From NCBI RefSeq assembly GCF_002284565.1, contig NZ_NPKI01000007.1:1-64000 (forward strand): a DNA stretch of 64,000 bases, in the 5' to 3' direction. The notes under the pieces are model-generated. The model ran no database searches, was not told the DNA's origin, and worked only from the letters and a program-made list of their open reading frames with translations. The DNA comes from Mesorhizobium mediterraneum (GTDB lineage: Bacteria; Pseudomonadota; Alphaproteobacteria; Rhizobiales; Rhizobiaceae). Positions 61,397-64,000 of this stretch are shown in pieces (position 1 is the first letter of the stretch; each line of letters begins with the position of its first letter). Both the position numbers and the translations under genes were made by a program.

Positions 61397-62094
61397 AAAA
61401 AACCGCCGTCGCTACGGTCATTGTTGCAGCAGCCATCGCCGCGACCCCCGCGATGGCTGCCGATATCCTCAGGAGCCCGGCTCCAGTCCGCTATGAGCCG
61501 CGCGCAATTGTGCCCGCTCCCGTCTATCCCGTCTTCAAAGGGCGCGTCGCCGTCATAGACGGTCGCACCCTCTGGTATCCCCAATTCGCTCAGGGAATTC
61601 GTCTCGCAGACATCGATGCTTGCGAGCTGCCCCAATGGGCGTTCAATCCGAAATGGGAAGACCGTGAGCGCGTCAAAGCACCGCCTCCGGTCCCTTGCGG
61701 CCCATTCGCCAAAGCCTGGCTTAAACGAACTGTCGGCAATAAATCCGTCGAATGCACCGTTCTCGCCTACGGCAATGACGGTGTACCATCCGCCCGTTGC
61801 GTCGTAACGGGCCGCGATCTCGCGCTCGAAATGCTCCGCGTCGGCTGGGCGCGGGTCGCAACCCCTTATCCCTACAACGGCCAGTACATCACCTATCAGC
61901 GTCACGCCATGGCGGCACGTTACGGCATGTGGGCGACTTATGTTCTCGACATGAACGAGTGGCGACGGAAGGCCGTGGACAAGACCTTAGATCGCCGGCC
62001 GATCGCTGATTTCAATGTTCTTGCAGAACGGGAAAGCGAAATTTCGCCTCCCTTCGCCGACGCTCGCAAAAAGCCGAAGAGGACAGATCGATAG
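61393..62094 (+). CDS. SNase-like periplasmic protein 3
   Basis: A 233-residue secreted protein from ATG 61393. KGRVAVIDGRTLWYPQFA has Arg where active nucleases have Asp, and DIDACELPQWAF, ALEMLRVGWARVAT and AARYGMWATYVLDMN match other SNase motifs. It is the longest of the three proteins in this operon. The altered DGR instead of DGD suggests a changed or lost active site. Confidence 0.7.
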   Translation: MKKTAVATVIVAAAIAATPAMAADILRSPAPVRYEPRAIVPAPVYPVFKGRVAVIDGRTLWYPQFAQGIRLADIDACELPQWAFNPKWEDRERVKAPPPVPCGPFAKAWLKRTVGNKSVECTVLAYGNDGVPSARCVVTGRDLALEMLRVGWARVATPYPYNGQYITYQRHAMAARYGMWATYVLDMNEWRRKAVDKTLDRRPIADFNVLAERESEISPPFADARKKPKRTDR

Positions 62095-62499
62095 TTGCCA
62101 GACTTCGCCCATATTGCGAACGCCATCGCAAACGATCCCTTGGCGAGCTTGTTGCTTGCCATTCCGATATCGTTCGCGCTGATCGTCCTTTCCTCACGAA
62201 TCTGGTGGGTGCATGGCCCCTTTGCTGTGCTACTGCTCGCCGTCTCGATCCTTTTTCAAAGTCAACGCAACCTCGCATTCGACAGCTTTCTGGTTGGGCT
62301 CTTTGCTTTCCCGCCACTGTGCCGGGACATACCCAACCAGCTGCTTCTGTTCCGCATAGGGATCTTCTGGTTCTCAGCCTTCGCGATCATCGCCGCCATC
62401 ATTTATGCCGCCGGCGATCGAGCGCAGCCCGCCCTACCCGTCGACAATCTCCAGGTCGATCGGGCGACACCGGCAGTCACCATCGAGAGGACCACCTGA
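62095..62499 (+). CDS. Hypothetical polytopic membrane protein
   Basis: A 134-residue protein with TTG start directly after the previous stop. Four hydrophobic segments are seen (LLLAIPISFALIVLS, GPFAVLLLAVSILF, SFLVGLFAFPPL and IGIFWFSAFAIIAAII). Unknown function; it belongs to the same operon as the SNase-like proteins and TrbM. Confidence 0.6.
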   Translation: MPDFAHIANAIANDPLASLLLAIPISFALIVLSSRIWWVHGPFAVLLLAVSILFQSQRNLAFDSFLVGLFAFPPLCRDIPNQLLLFRIGIFWFSAFAIIAAIIYAAGDRAQPALPVDNLQVDRATPAVTIERTT

Positions 62500-62500
62500 T

Positions 62501-63052
62501 ATGAAAAACCTGCTTTATGCGGCAGCCAGCCTAGCAGCCGTCGCTATCCTGCCTGCTACCGCCGCCAGGGCTCAAGATGCCTCCTGGGGTTGCCAAGTAC
62601 TGCTCTGTGCTGCCTCGCAAAGTCCGTCCTGGCATGGCGTCTCCTACTGCGTTCCGCCAATGACGAAACTCATTCGCGCCATGGCGAAGCCAGGCTTCTC
62701 TTGGCCGATTTGCCACGAAGCAAAGGCTGGAGAACCTGGCCGCCAAGAGTACGCAGACTGCCCGGAAGGCTCGAAGGTCGGCTATAGCGAGCGGGGCAAG
62801 GAAGGCAATCGCCGCGTCCCCGATCAGTGCGTCAAGACCGTGAATGTCTGCAAATCGAGGTTTAACAGCCAGGCCGACAAAAATGGCCTCACTATTCCCG
62901 TTCGTCGCGCTGGTCGTGACAGCGACAACGGAAGCGATAGCTGCACTAAAGAAATTTCGTCAATGCGTCCCCGCCGCGCCGACCCCTGGTATTTCGACAT
63001 CCCGAACGACCAAGGCGTAAAACAACGCCACTGGTTCAATTTGAATCTTTAG
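62501..63052 (+). CDS. trbM: TrbM-like secreted protein
   Basis: A 183-residue secreted protein from ATG 62501; the frame further upstream is shadow. The mature start SWGCQVLLCAASQSPSW, followed by CVPPMTKLIRAMAKPGFSWP and several paired cysteines, matches the TrbM family. TrbM genes accompany conjugation genes; role not established. Confidence 0.8.
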   Translation: MKNLLYAAASLAAVAILPATAARAQDASWGCQVLLCAASQSPSWHGVSYCVPPMTKLIRAMAKPGFSWPICHEAKAGEPGRQEYADCPEGSKVGYSERGKEGNRRVPDQCVKTVNVCKSRFNSQADKNGLTIPVRRAGRDSDNGSDSCTKEISSMRPRRADPWYFDIPNDQGVKQRHWFNLNL

Positions 63053-63066
63053 GTGAGGACTCCAGC

Positions 63067-63486
63067 GTGAACCAAAACGCACTTCTCACGATTGCCGCCA
63101 CCGTTGGCTTGTTAGCCGGCACTGGCGGCACATGGCTTGCGATGCCCGGCGTCGAAGCACAGGCACTTTCTAAGGCCGAACTCACAGCGGCTATTTCTGC
63201 CGATCCTTCTCTGTGCCCTGTTCCGCAAGCCCCGATCGTCGAAGCGCCGACGGAGGATGAAGCTCTTGCCGCCTTCCGGAAGGCACAGGAAGCTTCGCCG
63301 CTCGTTTGGGACCGCAACAACGTGCCCGAGATCTCGCTTGCTCTCGGCCAGTGCGACAAGAACAGCAGCGGCCCCGGAGTATCGTGCATGACATCAATCA
63401 AGATGTCACCACAGGCACAGCCCCTGGATCGCGTCGTCGGGTTTGCCAAAGGCGCATCCGGAGAATGGATCGCTACCATCAACTAG
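63067..63486 (+). CDS. Hypothetical secreted or membrane-anchored protein
   Basis: A 139-residue protein with GTG start 14 bases after trbM. It has an N-terminal signal or anchor (LLTIAATVGLLAGTGGTWLA) and a soluble region with three Cys residues. It ends in GFAKGASGEWIATIN. Unrecognised; probably the envelope part of the transfer operon. Confidence 0.6.
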   Translation: MNQNALLTIAATVGLLAGTGGTWLAMPGVEAQALSKAELTAAISADPSLCPVPQAPIVEAPTEDEALAAFRKAQEASPLVWDRNNVPEISLALGQCDKNSSGPGVSCMTSIKMSPQAQPLDRVVGFAKGASGEWIATIN

Positions 63487-63543
63487 CCGGCCTCCGTCGC
63501 CGTTCTCGAACGGCGAGACCGACGAAAACAGGTGTTGCTGAAA

Positions 63544-63717
63544 ATGGAAGACGAACTGCTCGACTACGCCACAGTCTGTGCGACAGGTCTGATCTGCCTC
63601 GTCATTGCCCTGCTTTTCGGCTGGAACTTCATCGCCGCTTTGATTTGGGGATGCTTGACCGGTGCCGTGCAAGCCGGTGCGATCAGGTTGATCCACGGAA
63701 GAGCAGATCGACTTTGA
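63544..63717 (+). CDS. Small membrane protein at operon end
   Basis: A 57-residue protein from ATG 63544. Two hydrophobic helices (GLICLVIALLFGWNFIAAL and GCLTGAVQAGAIRLI). It is followed by a terminator and closes the operon begun at 60252. Confidence 0.6.
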   Translation: MEDELLDYATVCATGLICLVIALLFGWNFIAALIWGCLTGAVQAGAIRLIHGRADRL

Positions 63718-63742
63718 CCCGCAAGCACCTGTGGCATGAAGA

Positions 63743-63768
63743 AGCCCGCTTTTCAGCGGGCTTTTTCA
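63743..63768 (+). terminator. Rho-independent terminator
   Basis: Perfect 8-base stem AGCCCGCT/AGCGGGCT with a 4-base loop, then TTTTT. It ends the SNase/TrbM operon 26 bases after the last stop codon. Confidence 0.85.
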
Positions 63769-63789
63769 CCCCCATGATGGACGATCACC

Positions 63790-64000
63790 TCACCCAAAAG
63801 GCGCCGCCATCTCCATAACCGTCGCCATTTCCCTTTCCTCGAGCCGCTCCCGCCTCGCGATCAAATATGCCGCGATGTATACCAGCTTCCCGATGGATTC
63901 CCGGTGATCGGCGGGCTGATACGCAATCACGTCGCGCCGCGCCGCGGCCTCGTCCAACGCGATCACGTCGCCAGCCCCGGGCCCTTTCTCAGCCTCTCGC
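63790..64000 (-). CDS. Partial paralogue of the gene at 719 (5' end outside window)
   Basis: The minus strand is open from the right edge to a TGA at 63790. The last 70 residues include ESIGKLVYIAAYLIARRERLE and end in MEMAAPFG. They match the C-terminal half of the protein at 719-1063 with a few substitutions. Same orientation as that copy, so the two are direct repeats about 63 kb apart. Function unknown. Confidence 0.7.
   Translation of the reverse strand, partial: REAEKGPGAGDVIALDEAAARRDVIAYQPADHRESIGKLVYIAAYLIARRERLEEREMATVMEMAAPFG

Noticed and set aside
1..64000. CRISPR arrays, tRNA or rRNA genes, intact insertion sequences
   Set aside because: No regularly spaced repeats, no cloverleaf or rRNA sequence and no transposase with terminal repeats were seen by eye.

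Overview
The window is most likely part of a large repABC conjugative plasmid of an alphaproteobacterium of the Rhizobiales (Agrobacterium, Rhizobium, Brucella/Ochrobactrum or a relative). The grounds are a repA-repB-repC operon with palindromic parS-like sites and an antisense RNA in the repB-repC gap, VirC1/VirC2-like proteins, a VirD2-type relaxase and a complete VirB1-VirB11/VirD4 type IV secretion system. No rRNA, tRNA, CRISPR array or intact insertion sequence was seen. The window opens inside a histidine kinase gene and closes inside a gene paralogous to the second gene of the window.

Layout. 1-1.3 kb: kinase end, a small gene and a GC-rich structured leader. 1.5-14 kb: accessory DNA with a serine recombinase, a five-gene predicted anti-phage cassette (HTH, DUF499 ATPase, DUF3780, DUF1156 methyltransferase, phospholipase-D/SNF2 helicase) and a stand-alone LigD-type ligase. 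14-23 kb: small plasmid genes, an XRE regulator, a Phd-like/PemK-like toxin-antitoxin pair, SRAP and a Y-family polymerase. 23.5-28.6 kb: a second defence block with a CD-NTase, a SLATT membrane effector, a DUF6338 membrane protein and unrecognised genes. 29-37 kb: ParB-like protein, an orphan RepC with its own apparent antisense RNA, a nuclease, DUF736, a Fic toxin/antitoxin pair and ArdC. 37-41 kb: repABC. 41-43.3 kb: a second XRE regulator and virC1/virC2. 43.3-43.96 kb: oriT. 44-47 kb: mobC and relaxase. 47-60 kb: virD4 and virB genes on the minus strand. 60-63.7 kb: three SNase-like proteins, TrbM and small membrane proteins.

How it works together. The oriT core at about 43.86 kb carries an IncP/Ti-type nick consensus on the minus strand, so the transferred strand should leave leftwards. 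After the virC block, most plus-strand genes from 41 kb down to 16 kb point toward oriT, the polarity needed for transcription from the entering single strand. Three of the intergenic leaders share a long-range stem whose arms differ in sequence but keep pairing. I propose, as inference, that they are structured RNA leaders or single-stranded-DNA promoters for early genes.

The other strong oddity is the Fic pair. The toxin lacks the second arginine of the Fic motif and the VbhA-like antitoxin lacks the matching inhibitory glutamate. The toxin also ends in an Arg/Asp/Glu-rich tail like that of the relaxase, which suggests possible export by the type IV system.
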